The notes under the pieces: generated by a model
Seen by the model: the letters and a program-made list of their open reading frames with translations, nothing else
Database searches by the model: none
Told to the model about the DNA's origin: nothing
Position numbers and translations under genes: made by a program
In this document: positions 19,979 to 28,940 of the stretch, piece by piece
Numbering within the stretch: position 1 is the stretch's first letter
Layout: every line of letters begins with the position of its first letter
Assembly: GCA_036897095.1 (NCBI GenBank)
Contig: JAYMSP010001107.1
Coordinates: forward strand, 1-36,108
From: Plantago elongata
Lineage: Eukaryota; Streptophyta; Magnoliopsida; Lamiales; Plantaginaceae
DNA: 36,108 bases
Direction of reading: 5' to 3'

Positions 19979-19988
19979 TATGCTCATA

Positions 19989-20180
19989 ATGGATAGAAGT
20001 TGGTTGCAAAAAAGTAGATTGTCAGATGAATATAAGAGAGGGTTAAATGAGTTTCTTTATATGGCTTTCCGACAAACCTCTGATGGTAGTATTATATGCC
20101 CATGTAAGATTTGTAAAAATGCTAAGTGGATAAATAGGGAAGATGCACATGAACATCTAACGGTTCATGGTTTCACTAAG
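19989..20180 (+). pseudogene. tnp2: TNP2-type CACTA transposase, N-terminal (transposase-associated) domain
   Basis: The protein starts MDRSWLQKSRLSDEYKRGLN, followed by EFLYMAF, a Cys pair in CPCKICKN, and EHLTVHGF. This is the N-terminal 'transposase-associated' domain of plant En/Spm (CACTA) TNP2 proteins, recognisable by MDRSWM-type starts, C-P-C-x-x-C and HL..(H/N)GF. The Cys/His set suggests zinc binding. TNP2 is the transposase that cuts the CACTA ends; its catalytic domain would lie further downstream. The reading frame runs into element C after 64 codons (its stop lies inside LTR L3), so the protein is truncated. An in-frame ATG three codons upstream (19980) is possible, but the MDRSW start fits the family. 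Confidence 0.8.
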
Positions 20181-21613
20181 TGTTAGGAATATCTGTTAGT
20201 ATTTTGATCACTCAACTTAATGATTTAACCTAGTTCAGAAAGGTGTTTAGTATTCTTGGTTCACTTGAACATTGTAAAAGAAGAAATACACTAAGTATGA
20301 TAGTTTTTAGAAACCTTGTAATAGGATGTTAGGTCTCTGAATGCAATTTTTATTTAGTTCGAAGAAGACCAAGAAGTAGTCGTCCAAGCAAAGGAGAAGA
20401 CCTTTTGCACAAAGGTATCTGAAGACAACGAGGGAAAATCTCCTCAGATAATTGCTTCCAGAATGCTATGTATAAACTTGTGTTTTGTTTACAAAACAAA
20501 GTTACAACTAAGTTTCTGAGACAACAAGTTTCTGAGAGAAGAAAAATGTGAAGCTTCAGAAAGCTACATGCATCCGTTGAGACTACATGATGAAATATAG
20601 TACATCACATTTAATGCTCGACAGAAATGGCACTATCTATTGAAGAACTCTCTAAAAAGAGACTTACGCATGGGAGTACTAATTTCAAGATATGGATGGA
20701 TTGATTGAAATATGTCTAACGGATACTATTCAAACGACTATAAGAAATTCATCTATAAATATCATCACTTAGAAGCTGAGAAATACACACACGAATTACG
20801 CTCTCATCTATTATCAAGCAAGTATTCTCTCAAGCATTCTTACTACCTTTTTCTAAGGTTTCTGTTGCGACCAAAGCTCGAGAAATCACTAGTAGTTCTT
20901 AGTTTCCTGATCCTTCAACAAATGTTGTAATTTGTAAAAGAGTTGAATCTTTGGATAACTATTTGAGATTCATTCTCTCTTGAACAAATCTCGTAAACTT
21001 GGGTTTGTAAAAGAGCAAGCTACCATACACTACATACGTATTGATTTGATTCTTCAAGCTCTTTGGACATAACTGCAAAGTTATAAAAGAAGCTTACCTG
21101 ACAATCAACACATAAACAAATACCATCAAGGCGTGGAGTACAGGAAGTACTTGATTTGGGAAATCAAGGAATAGCTCTAAAGTTGTCTTGAGTACATGAA
21201 GTACTTGGCTCGTATAGCTTGGGAACAACTCAGGGGAACATTTAGTTGAGAACCATTTGTTTTCGGAATCTTAGAATATGATTATTGTATGGTGAATTCA
21301 ATTATCTATTCTAGTGGATTCTAGGTCTCTGAAAGGTCGAGTAAATTAGTTGAATGTTTACGCCATCTCTAGATACCACTATACTTGTTGTATTATTTAC
21401 TTTTTGTATTTACATTCAACAACTCAGATGCATATATGTATTAATGAAAAACACAAACTCATTTATCTCTTGCATAAGTCTTCTTCTCTCTGAAATTAAG
21501 TATCATATACGCACAAGTATGTAAGAAATTGTGTTTATGGACAAAAATTGAAAAGATTATTAAACCCCCCCCCCCCGGTCTAGTCTTTTCCTTTGACGTA
21601 ATCTGGTCCAACA
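20181..21613 (+). repeat. LTR L3 (5' LTR of element C, 1433 bp)
   Basis: Starts TGTTAGGAATATC and ends gtccaaca, two bases before the PBS. Landmarks: TATA box 20754-20761, ccgttgagactacatg near 20573, two copies of a gagtac-aagtacttg block (about 21137-21210), and 12 C's at 21565-21576. It is the only LTR here with the PBS side preserved, so it defines the family's LTR end. Confidence 0.85.
20754..20761 (+). promoter_or_regulatory. TATA box of LTR L3
   Basis: tataaata at the same offset as in L1, L2 and L4. It would drive the element C genomic RNA. Confidence 0.65.
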
Positions 21614-21615
21614 AG

Positions 21616-21627
21616 TGGTATCAGAGC
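21616..21627 (+). other. Primer-binding site of element C
   Basis: tggtatcagagc two bases after L3, complementary to the 3' end of initiator Met-tRNA; the same type as in element G. Confidence 0.85.
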
Positions 21628-21726
21628 AGGAGGTTCCCAAGCCTTCTTCACTGAACCTCAATCCCCTGTGTAAAGGTTTTTGTCGCCTTCCAAGGACGTT
21701 TTAATTTGTGTGTTAAGTGTGCAGGT

Positions 21727-22017
21727 ATGTCTCTGAGTGATGCTCCGGTTCTTAAACCCGAGAATTACGAGAAATGGAAGAACAAGATGATGCTGCATAT
21801 GGAAGCTATCAATGATGAGATGACCTATGTCATTAAGGAAGGACGTATCAAAGTCAGACAGCTCAAGCAAGTCATTGGAGTATCAGATGGTCGAAGAACA
21901 ACTGACAAGTATGCTGAAGGTAGTGACACCTCTACTAGTGATAGTGGTCGTGTTGCTACTGGTCATGTTTCTGTGACCTATTTAGCTAGGTCAATGAGGG
22001 CGAAGACTTTAAAATGA
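21727..22017 (+). pseudogene. Element C gag remnant (copia-type N-terminus)
   Basis: Begins MSLSDAPVLKPENYEKWKNK, the usual copia gag opening in which a short peptide leads to a (N/E)NYxxWKxKM motif, and stays open for 96 codons to TGA 22015-22017. The UBN2 core, zinc knuckle and all of pol are missing. One frame step away (from 22019) the ORF3 head domain begins, so gag and ORF3 are nearly fused. The stop could be a lesion or a real end. A perfect plant donor, cag|gtatgt (21722-21730), overlaps the ATG. Identity as gag is moderate because only the first part is left. Confidence 0.55.
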
Positions 22018-22018
22018 G

Positions 22019-23236
22019 CCCCAAGGATGAAATTCTGCTACAAGGTGCCAAAGAGACTTACAATGAGTTCTCTGATATGTCTATCACATACAGTCCCTCA
22101 ACTTTCATTTGGGATACATCAGAGTCAGGCACTTGTACAAGCACTGGAATGTGTTGGCCTGTATTTTGCATAGAGCAATAGAAGGTCTGAAGGGTGGAGT
22201 AGATTAGATTAGCCTGGAGAGATTGATGGCTATGTATCTGATGAGATCACAAATCATGGAACAACACGAAAGTCCTTTCAATTGGGGTAAATACGTGTTC
22301 ATGAAATTCATCAAGGCTCTCAGAATCTTTGATGTAAGCATTGTGAAAGACCTCGCTGAGCCAAAGGGGATAGTCATTTATGGACTGAAAGTTTGCTGGA
22401 TTCTGGATAGATATGGTCTAAAGCTTAGAAATCTTGAGACCAGTGACATTCTCTGGAAAATCAATTATGGAAACTGGCTGAAGCGAAAGGCTATAGGAGA
22501 GACTGAGGTTACTGAAGAGGCTATACCTTCTGAGGTGGCACCTAAGAAAACCAGAACCAAGAGAAGAGTAGCTAAGAAACATAAGGTTTATGAGGCTCCT
22601 ACAGAGGCTATTCCTGTAGAGAGTACTCCTATTCCACCAACTGTTCTTGAAGTTCCATCTACCACTCCCATCAATGAAGATGCGTCCATGGAGGAGGAGA
22701 TGTTGAGTAAAACAAGTAGAAAGCTCTCTCTCTACAGAAACTACAGGAATTATGGATAATTCTGTGCCCACAATAAAAGATTTTGATGATGATATGGTTC
22801 TCACACAGAGCTTCAAGGCTTCAAAGAAAACCATTGATGTATCTAAGGCATCTGGTTCAATATTGGGTGAAGTTTCTGAGAAATCATCCAAGTCTCTGGC
22901 TGCTGAGAATATTATTGATACACAAGAAGCAGAACCACAGCCATTCAGAGCTCATTAGATTTTGTCCAAAAAGTCTCTGAATGCAAATGATGTAGTGATG
23001 GAGGATGTTAACATTGCCTTCATTCTACAAGGACTGCAATAAGCGTTTAAGAATGTTTCTATCTCAAACCCATATGCTGAAATAATGGAGTCAGAAACAC
23101 CAACAACATTCATTGCTGAAAAAACTTCTATTGAGGAACAAGTTTTCCAAAAGTAGTAGAAAGGGAACTTGAGTCTGAAGTGCCAGAATCTTCTAACCAA
23201 GAAGAGGATTCACAAGCTCAACCTGAAGCACTTCAG
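22019..23236 (+). pseudogene. Element C ORF3, head domain and linker
   Basis: Homology to B starts in the block SPSTFIWD (about 22097), and after a frameshift continues RVRHLYKHWNVLACILHRA, a TAG, then ISLERLM and, open from 22223, FNWGKYVFMKF and VIYGLKVCWILDRYGL. A Lys/Arg-rich stretch (about 22530-22600, including KKTRTKRR) could be a nuclear-localisation signal (inference). Another frame (22752-22958) continues with DNSVPTIKDFDDD, and the linker ends in an open segment leading to the donor at 23237. Compared with B the first ~60 codons of the domain are missing, replaced by gag. The copy is inactive through several stops and shifts. Confidence 0.6.
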
Positions 23237-24103
23237 GTAGCAAAGAAGTCTATATCTAACTTGTTTAAACATATTTTTTATTACATGTCACTCATAAATT
23301 GTCTTTGTTACAGGCCCAAGAAGAAACACAAGCTATAGAAGAAGCTGCAAAGCTTCTTTCAGAAGGAGAAGAAGAGATTCAACAAGCCTCAACACCAAAA
23401 GAATTTGAGCCTGTTACACAGGTATAGTCAGTTTCTGAAGGTTGTGATTCTTTTCTTACTTGCATTTTATTGTGTATACTAACTTGATAATATGTTACTG
23501 ATAGGCGCAAACTGAGGAAGAAAAGCAAGTGATAGAAACATCACAAGCTGAAAAGGAATTGCCATAAACCCTCAAGGTTTCTGAAGAACAAATTGATGAG
23601 CCTTCTTCATCGAAGGTTTACTAACATTCTTCAGAAAATTGATTCTTAACTTTACATTGTTTACTTTCTTAAGGCTCAAGAAGAAGTAAAGGCACCTAAA
23701 GGAAAAGTTGGTACTCCTTCTGAGCCAATGGATATAGATGAAGCTCTCTCAGCTTCACCAAAGGAGAACGATCTAGAGATTGCACAAATCTATGAACAAG
23801 TTGTTTCTAAGCCTCCTCAATCGAAGGTAAGTGAAATCTCAAATAACAACAAGTGTTTGCAAAAACATAATTCTCTGATCAATCCATTAAATGAATAAGT
23901 TTTTATTCTCAGGTTCAAGTTGAAAGAGTAGTTGCTGAGAAACAGACTACATTGTCTCACCCTCGCAATGAAGTGTATGAGGCTGCCATTCCAATAGTAG
24001 ATCCTTCTGAGCCTGTAGTTGAAACTCAGGTATTTTAGAAACTGAATTCATCTTTCAGATAACTTTAAAGTCTTTGAAACTAAAAGACTTCTTTCTCTTT
24101 TAG
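23237..24103 (+). other. Element C five-intron array inside ORF3
   Basis: Introns at 23237-23313, 23422-23504, 23616-23673, 23827-23912 and 24030-24103 (77, 83, 58, 86 and 74 nt), all GT...AG, at the places seen in A and B. Exons are 108, 111, 153 and 117 nt, all multiples of three and read in phase 0. They begin AQEE, AQTE, AQEE and VQVE and end with a Pro-Ser/Val-rich tail such as EPVTQ, DEPSSSK, KPPQSK and VVETQ. Exon 3 has one TAA; exons 2, 4 and 5 are open. Best-preserved copy of the array. Splicing is predicted from sequence only. Confidence 0.7.
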
Positions 24104-24997
24104 GCTTTAAGCATTGTACCATCAACTTATGCATCGTCTTCTGATGAAGTGCACAAGTTCTTTAGGGAGTAAACCATAAAGAAACATCTCCATCTATTTA
24201 AGTCATGGCAAAAACTTCGACGTGCTGATCTTACGGATATGGCCAACTTGATAGACAACCAGGCTAGACGAGAAAGAGCCTTGGATCTGGAGACATACAT
24301 TCATGCCACCTACTCTGTAAAGAGTTACAGTTTCTCTGCGGTGATGCATGAATGATTCTCTAAGGAGATAGTACAATTGCTTGAAAAAACATTTCTGGAT
24401 GCGGATGAAGAGACTAGAAGGCGAATGGCTTACAGGCCTGCCTTGCCCAAGAGTATGAGCATTTACCTTTATGAGCAGGAGGAAGTAAATGGGTAGGTCA
24501 CCACTTTGCCAATGGTGATCAACCTATTTTCTGATGACGAGGAGGAGATTGACAAAAATTACTTTGAGGACCCTCCCTCTACACATCCAACCAGAATGGA
24601 TGTTAGTGAGAGTGATGATGATGAGGCTCCCACTTTAGTAGCTAGTGGAAATGCTCAGACTAGATGAGCATCTAGTGCAGGACTGCCATTTACACATAAA
24701 GTGTTAGCACCACCACCATCTACAAAATCACCAACTCACATCTCTCAACAACAAGATGAAGAACAAGTAGCAAAGATTGCTGAATGAGAAGCTGAGGCAA
24801 GGGCTTCCAAGATGAAGAAATTTTAGGAGAGAGAAGATCATGATCAATGTGAGCTTAATGACTTGCTTGCTAAGAATGAGGTCAAAATTCAGAAACTGGA
24901 GGTACTAAACGAGACGGAATGAGAACTTCTTGGTGAGCAACTCAAATTGAAGCATTCATTGAAACTGCCGTGGTTCATCTTCAACCACTGGTAGAAG
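24104..24997 (+). pseudogene. Element C ORF3, middle part up to the hAT-like insertion
   Basis: The last exon begins gctttaagc and reads into the helix LRRADLTDMANLID, the block ALDLETYIHA, and the landmark YEQEEVNG near 24473-24490. A CAG-to-TAG change follows directly (24493-24495), then VINLFSDDEEEID and an acidic run. Several further stops (near 24169, 24352, 24665, 24785) break it. A Lys/Glu-rich coiled-coil-like zone starts at about 24790 and is interrupted by the transposon at 24998. It parallels B 9335-10290. Function unknown. Confidence 0.55.
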
Positions 24998-25922
24998 CTA
25001 TGTTTTAAAAGTCGGACCGGTCAATTGAACCACTCACACCCTAAAAAGGGTTCAACCGGGGTCGGACCGTTTTTAGTAGTTTGAACCGGTATGACTTCAT
25101 ATATAATATTATAAATATTTTATATACGTATATACACACAAAATTTTCATAATTATAGATAAACATTACAAAAAATCCTAAAATGACAATAATTTAAGAG
25201 TCGAAATTTCAAATCGTCATAAAAATACCAACGAGTCATCCACATTACAATCCAAAAAACTAAAACTCTAAAAGATTGTTCCAAATTTTAACTCCATAAA
25301 GATATCAACACATCAACAATACAAACTTTTCTGTCATTTTCGGTTTTTAAAATGAGTATTATAATTAATTAACATAGGTAAGTAACATCTGACCCTAAGT
25401 AACATTAGTAATTAGTATTTTAATTAATTAACTTAACTTTCCTTTCATTTTCTAACCTAAACCAAGATGGCGGCCGCTTGCCACATTTTCTTCTTCATTT
25501 CCAACGTTACCTGCTTGCCTCCCCTCATTTTCTTCTTCTTTCTAATTCATTCTAAATCTATGATTGCTTTTGATTTGAACACTACAAGGGAGATCGAGTT
25601 CGATCATCAACATAAGTCGGTGTAGAAGAAGAAATAAGTGACTAGATCTCAAAAGAAAGAGGAGAATGGCAACTGACATGGCCCAAAAACGAAGAAAATA
25701 TAGAAGAGGAGAAATGGTGGCTGGTTTGGTGAATTTAGGGTTTTTTTTTCCTCAGCGGCCCCAAGTCGGCGGGTTACCGGTTCCTACCGACTTTCTGCTG
25801 GCCTGAGCGATTATTTGCTAGGTGGTTTTTTATCAGTTTTCTACACACAAACAATCGTTATTTACCGGTTTTCCGGCTTAACCGGTCGGGCCGGCCGGCC
25901 CGATCCGGGTTTTAAAACATAG
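24998..25922 (+). mobile_element. hAT-like non-autonomous DNA transposon (925 bp)
   Basis: Ends are inverted repeats: ctatgttttaaaa at the left, and its reverse complement ttttaaaacatag at the right, each followed inward by a C/G-rich ccgg-type stretch. The element is flanked by a perfect 8-bp duplication, ggtagaag (24990-24997 and 25923-25930). An 8-bp target duplication is typical of hAT elements. Inside I see no coding region; the middle is AT-rich and both ends carry repeated accggt motifs. Removing it restores ORF3 homology across the site. The superfamily call rests mainly on the duplication length, so it is moderate; the insertion itself is near certain. Confidence 0.85.
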
Positions 25923-27320
25923 GGTAGAAGATAAGCAAGATGCTGAGGCTGCATTGCAACTAGCCGGACCATCACAGGATAAAGGGAAGAAAACCATTGT
26001 TACCCTTGAACCCGAGTCCTCAGATGATTAGTATGATGATGATGGTACTAACCATCCTGCTGGAATGGATGAGGAAGAAAAGGAGGTGGACAACTTAAAT
26101 GAGCACATGGATGTGTCTCATCTGGAGAGAAAATTTATTGCACCCAAGGCCTTTGACAAAGCACCTAAAGACAACAATGTTTTTGAGAAAAAGTTCATTG
26201 TCTTGATGAATCTGAAAAATAAATTGTTTGAATAAAACAATCTTGCATTGTCCACCATCCCTCCAGGGTTCAAAGCATGTGCTGAGCTGATGCCCAGAAG
26301 GACCACATCTCTCATTATTACACAGAAAGATCTGGGAATGCAAAGAGATGAGGATTTAGAGACAACTCAAAAAGCACTAATGTTATCTAGTTATGCTGTT
26401 GGGAAAGTAGATAAGGTGTACGAGCGACTGGAGCAGATCTCCAAGAGAGAACACCTACTACTTGATCAGCTTGAGTCACTACATTCTGAAGTTCGGAAAC
26501 TGGTACATGGCCAGAATTTATTGAGTGCACATTTTGACTCTCTGCAAGAGGTATATGTTAATTTGACTCAGACTACAATGACCAAGGGGGAAGGATCACG
26601 AAGAGAATTAGGCAAGAGGAAGCAGCCTGCAGAAAAATCTCTAACCATCAGAGAACTTACTTCATCTTCAATTTTACCATCGCCACCCCCACTGACTAGA
26701 TCCAGAGCTACACAGGAAAATTCAAGGGGAACCAAGTCCCCAAGGAAATCTAATAAACCTTCTGAAGAAGAAGAAGAAGGTGAAATCACTAATAAGAAGA
26801 AAGGTTTGAAGATATCTGCTCACCAAATGATCAAGGCCACAACAATCTGGATGATGATGATATTAATCATGATGATCATCATCTCCACATAAAGAGAAAG
26901 AGAGTTGATGAGGTATCTAAACCTATTGCTGCCAGAACACCATCTAGACATTCCAAATCTGTCCATGTTGGTTCTTCAAGTCATACCCCCTCCCAGAACA
27001 CATATAGGGAGCATCCCAGAATAAGTAGAAGACAGAGAAGAAATGCAAAGTTTGGGAGAACCAACATTGAAATCTTTCTCGTAGGCCAGAAGATGTATTA
27101 ATTGAATATTTTAAGACTCATGATAGCAAGTCTACATATCAATTCATAAGACAACTGAATGGCTACTGAATTTTGGATCTCCAACACTTACTGTTGAATA
27201 GGAAATTTTCAAATTCTATCCTTAACCAAATGATGACATGGATGACTGAAGATCCCATATGATAAATCTTACTCATGTGAAAACATGGCTTGATTTTGAA
27301 GTAAAAGTAATAAGAGAGCC
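25923..27320 (+). pseudogene. Element C ORF3 after the insertion: LAPYIF-like and helical segments
   Basis: ORF3 resumes with DAEAALQLAGPSQDKGK (about 25938), matched by DAKAASERLMAPS in B. Next comes SHLERKFIAPKAF (about 26117), the counterpart of LAPYIF in A, and an open stretch (26248-26892) with RDEDLETTQKALML, a helical zone rich in Leu, Glu and Gln that could form a coiled coil, then basic and Ser/Glu-rich linkers. A shifted frame near 26850-26900 encodes an Asp-rich run. From 26890 to 27320 stops are frequent but similarity to A 3780-4280 continues (YFKTHDSKSTYQ, LNGY, LQHLLLNRKF). Function unknown. Confidence 0.5.
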
Positions 27321-27710
27321 ATGGATAGGGATATGAAGGAAGAGGTTCCTATCTACAAGCCAGATGATGTTCACAAGGTGCCTAAATTGCTGGGAACAGG
27401 ATATAGCTCACATAATAAGCTTGGAGTGCTACCACATGAGTCATATTACATGACTAAGGATGAATATGAAGATGACATGCATTACTTGAGAGTCATCTAC
27501 AAGCACTTCAAACTAATTGAGACCAAGATTGAGTATGCAAGAAAATGGGGAAGAGTCTACTGGGTTAGACAGTTTCATGAGAAGAATACTGCTCTAGATT
27601 ATAAAGAAAAGTGCAAGGTGGCCAGAGAGACTGAAATGACTATAAAAATCTATCTCTTTGACTATGTCATTGACAAAAGTGAGCACAAGGATAAGAGATT
27701 CAGAAACTAA
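27321..27710 (+). pseudogene. Element C ORF3, conserved C-terminal domain of unknown function
   Basis: A 129-codon open stretch matching A 4270-4655: PxPDDVHKVPKL, SSHNKLGVLPHESYYMTKDE, YARKWGRVYW, a run ending TEMTIKIYLFDY. The TAA at 27708-27710 aligns with the TGA that ends A at 4653-4655, which indicates the natural end of ORF3. The upstream part of the domain (as in A 3963-4260) is recognisable at about 27098-27300 but broken by stops. No known domain is recognised and no catalytic residues are evident. Confidence 0.6.
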
Positions 27711-27905
27711 CCCAGAAGAACTAACTGAAGAGCTTAAGGTTGTTGACAACCTAAGTGTTTGAAGATTGTGAAGATTTGAAGACTGAGGATATAGGATGTT
27801 ACTTGGAGCTTGGACTCTCCTGTTGTTCTATTTTCCTTATGTAATGTTTTGTGTATTTTTGCTGATATTTTCATTTGATATATTCTTGTAAATTATCTTA
27901 TGTTC
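27711..27905 (+). other. Element C noncoding 3' tail, cut by element F
   Basis: Contains the block cttggagcttggactctcc near 27801 shared with A and B, then AT-rich sequence. It stops at 27905, where the end of the F LTR begins, about 190 bp before the expected 3' LTR of C. Confidence 0.6.
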
Positions 27906-28670
27906 TGTTTTAACAGGTGGACTGGGATTGGTACTTAAACGCTGGAATAATAGACAATGTTGACTATGATGTTGAGTCAACACTGTCTTCAACACTAGAA
28001 GAGTAAACAACAATGAATAATCATTATTCTTCTATAAACCAAGCCAATATATAATATATATACTGGCAGTGCCGTAGGCAAAATTTCTACAACCAATAAA
28101 GTAGAATTATGAAAATGATGTTTTAAATCAATCACAGACGATTGATAAAACACCAAAACTAGTCCTACGATAATAAATGTAGTGAAAGTCCTATTCTAGT
28201 TGAGAATTCTTCTTGATGGAATCTCACAGACTAGCAGAAAACAAGACCCTATCAATGAATAAAGATCTTTAGAGATGATCAATGAAAGGTGTAAGTTGCT
28301 GTGGTCGACATCCTTCTCTATATATACTTGTTCGACAGTCTCTAAGTAGAAGAGAGAAAGGATTTTCTCAAAGGCAACTTCCTTGTTCTTATTTTCTCCA
28401 ATATTTATTTAGAAGGAAATTTCCTTAATCTTTCATACTTCAATAATCATTTCCTTCATGCATTCTTCTTGAAACATTCTTTCATAATTCTTTCTTGAGT
28501 CGGCTGTGAATTAATCTTCTTTGATTTCGTCGACTCCAAGTTTTGAGCAAGTCAATGTTATCCGAAATGTTGTCTCCAATGTTGACACACCTGTAGCACA
28601 ACATTAAAACTAAAAATATTGAACTTGTTAAGAAAGACAAGATTATCAATAAATGCAACTTGTACATTGA
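27906..28670 (-). repeat. 3' LTR of element F (765 bp)
   Basis: Reverse complement aligns end to end with the G LTR (10581-11327). On the minus strand it starts at 28670 (tcaatgtacaag, one G of the TG changed) after the tract agggggagat, and ends at 27906 with ttaaaaca. It contains a tatatata-type box at about 28318-28326 (reverse). Complete, unlike the G 3' LTR. Confidence 0.85.
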
Positions 28671-28940
28671 ATCTCCCCCTTAATCTTAGTCTTTCATCAC
28701 AAAACCATAGAAAGAATTAAGCATCAATCACAAGCACACATTTCAAGTAAGAATAGTTCAAATCTCCCCCTTAACCTCAGGAAAGCATTCAAGACAAAAT
28801 ATAAGAAAGCATTCAAGACAACATATACGAAAATAACTAAGAAGAGTACAAATCAGCCCAGAATATTACAGACCATTATTCAGAATCAAATGAAATTTAA
28901 AAAGTTCAAACTTTAAGTGGTCTTATCTCCCCCTTTTTGT
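28671..28940 (-). promoter_or_regulatory. Three polypurine tracts of element F
   Basis: On the minus strand: aagggggagat adjoining the LTR (about 28671-28681), aagggggagat about 90 bp upstream (about 28765-28775), and aaaaagggggagataag at about 28922-28938. The spacing matches G. Repeated PPTs are known in Sireviruses. Confidence 0.7.

Larger units (their letters stand above)
17654..20180 (+). mobile_element. CACTA (En/Spm) DNA transposon, 5' part, cut by element C
   Basis: The left end reads CACTACAACAAAA (17654-17666), the diagnostic CACTA terminal inverted repeat, after tta (17651-17653), a candidate 3-bp target duplication. The AT-rich subterminal zone has repeated cactta motifs. Further in lies a C/T-rich 5'-UTR-like stretch (about 18600-18960), a good splice donor (atcag|gtatgt, intron from 19106) and an acceptor ending at 19978, followed by the transposase start at 19989. 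Element C is inserted at 20181, so the rest and the right end are not seen here. Confidence 0.75.
20181..27905 (+). mobile_element. LTR retroelement C: gag-ORF3 element without pol
   Basis: This is the most complete family member: 5' LTR L3 (20181-21613), PBS (21616-21627), gag start (21727-22017), ORF3 with the five-intron array, and a noncoding tail. It contains a 925-bp hAT-like insertion (24998-25922) and is cut at 27906 by the minus-strand element F. Its 3' LTR is not seen. About 5.4 kb of internal sequence has no pol motif, so the element is non-autonomous. It is inserted in the CACTA transposase gene, five-base duplication not scorable. Confidence 0.8.

Noticed and set aside
24998..25922. 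Mutator-like (MULE) element
   Set aside because: A 9-bp duplication would be expected; only 8 bases match at the flanks, and the inverted repeats are short.
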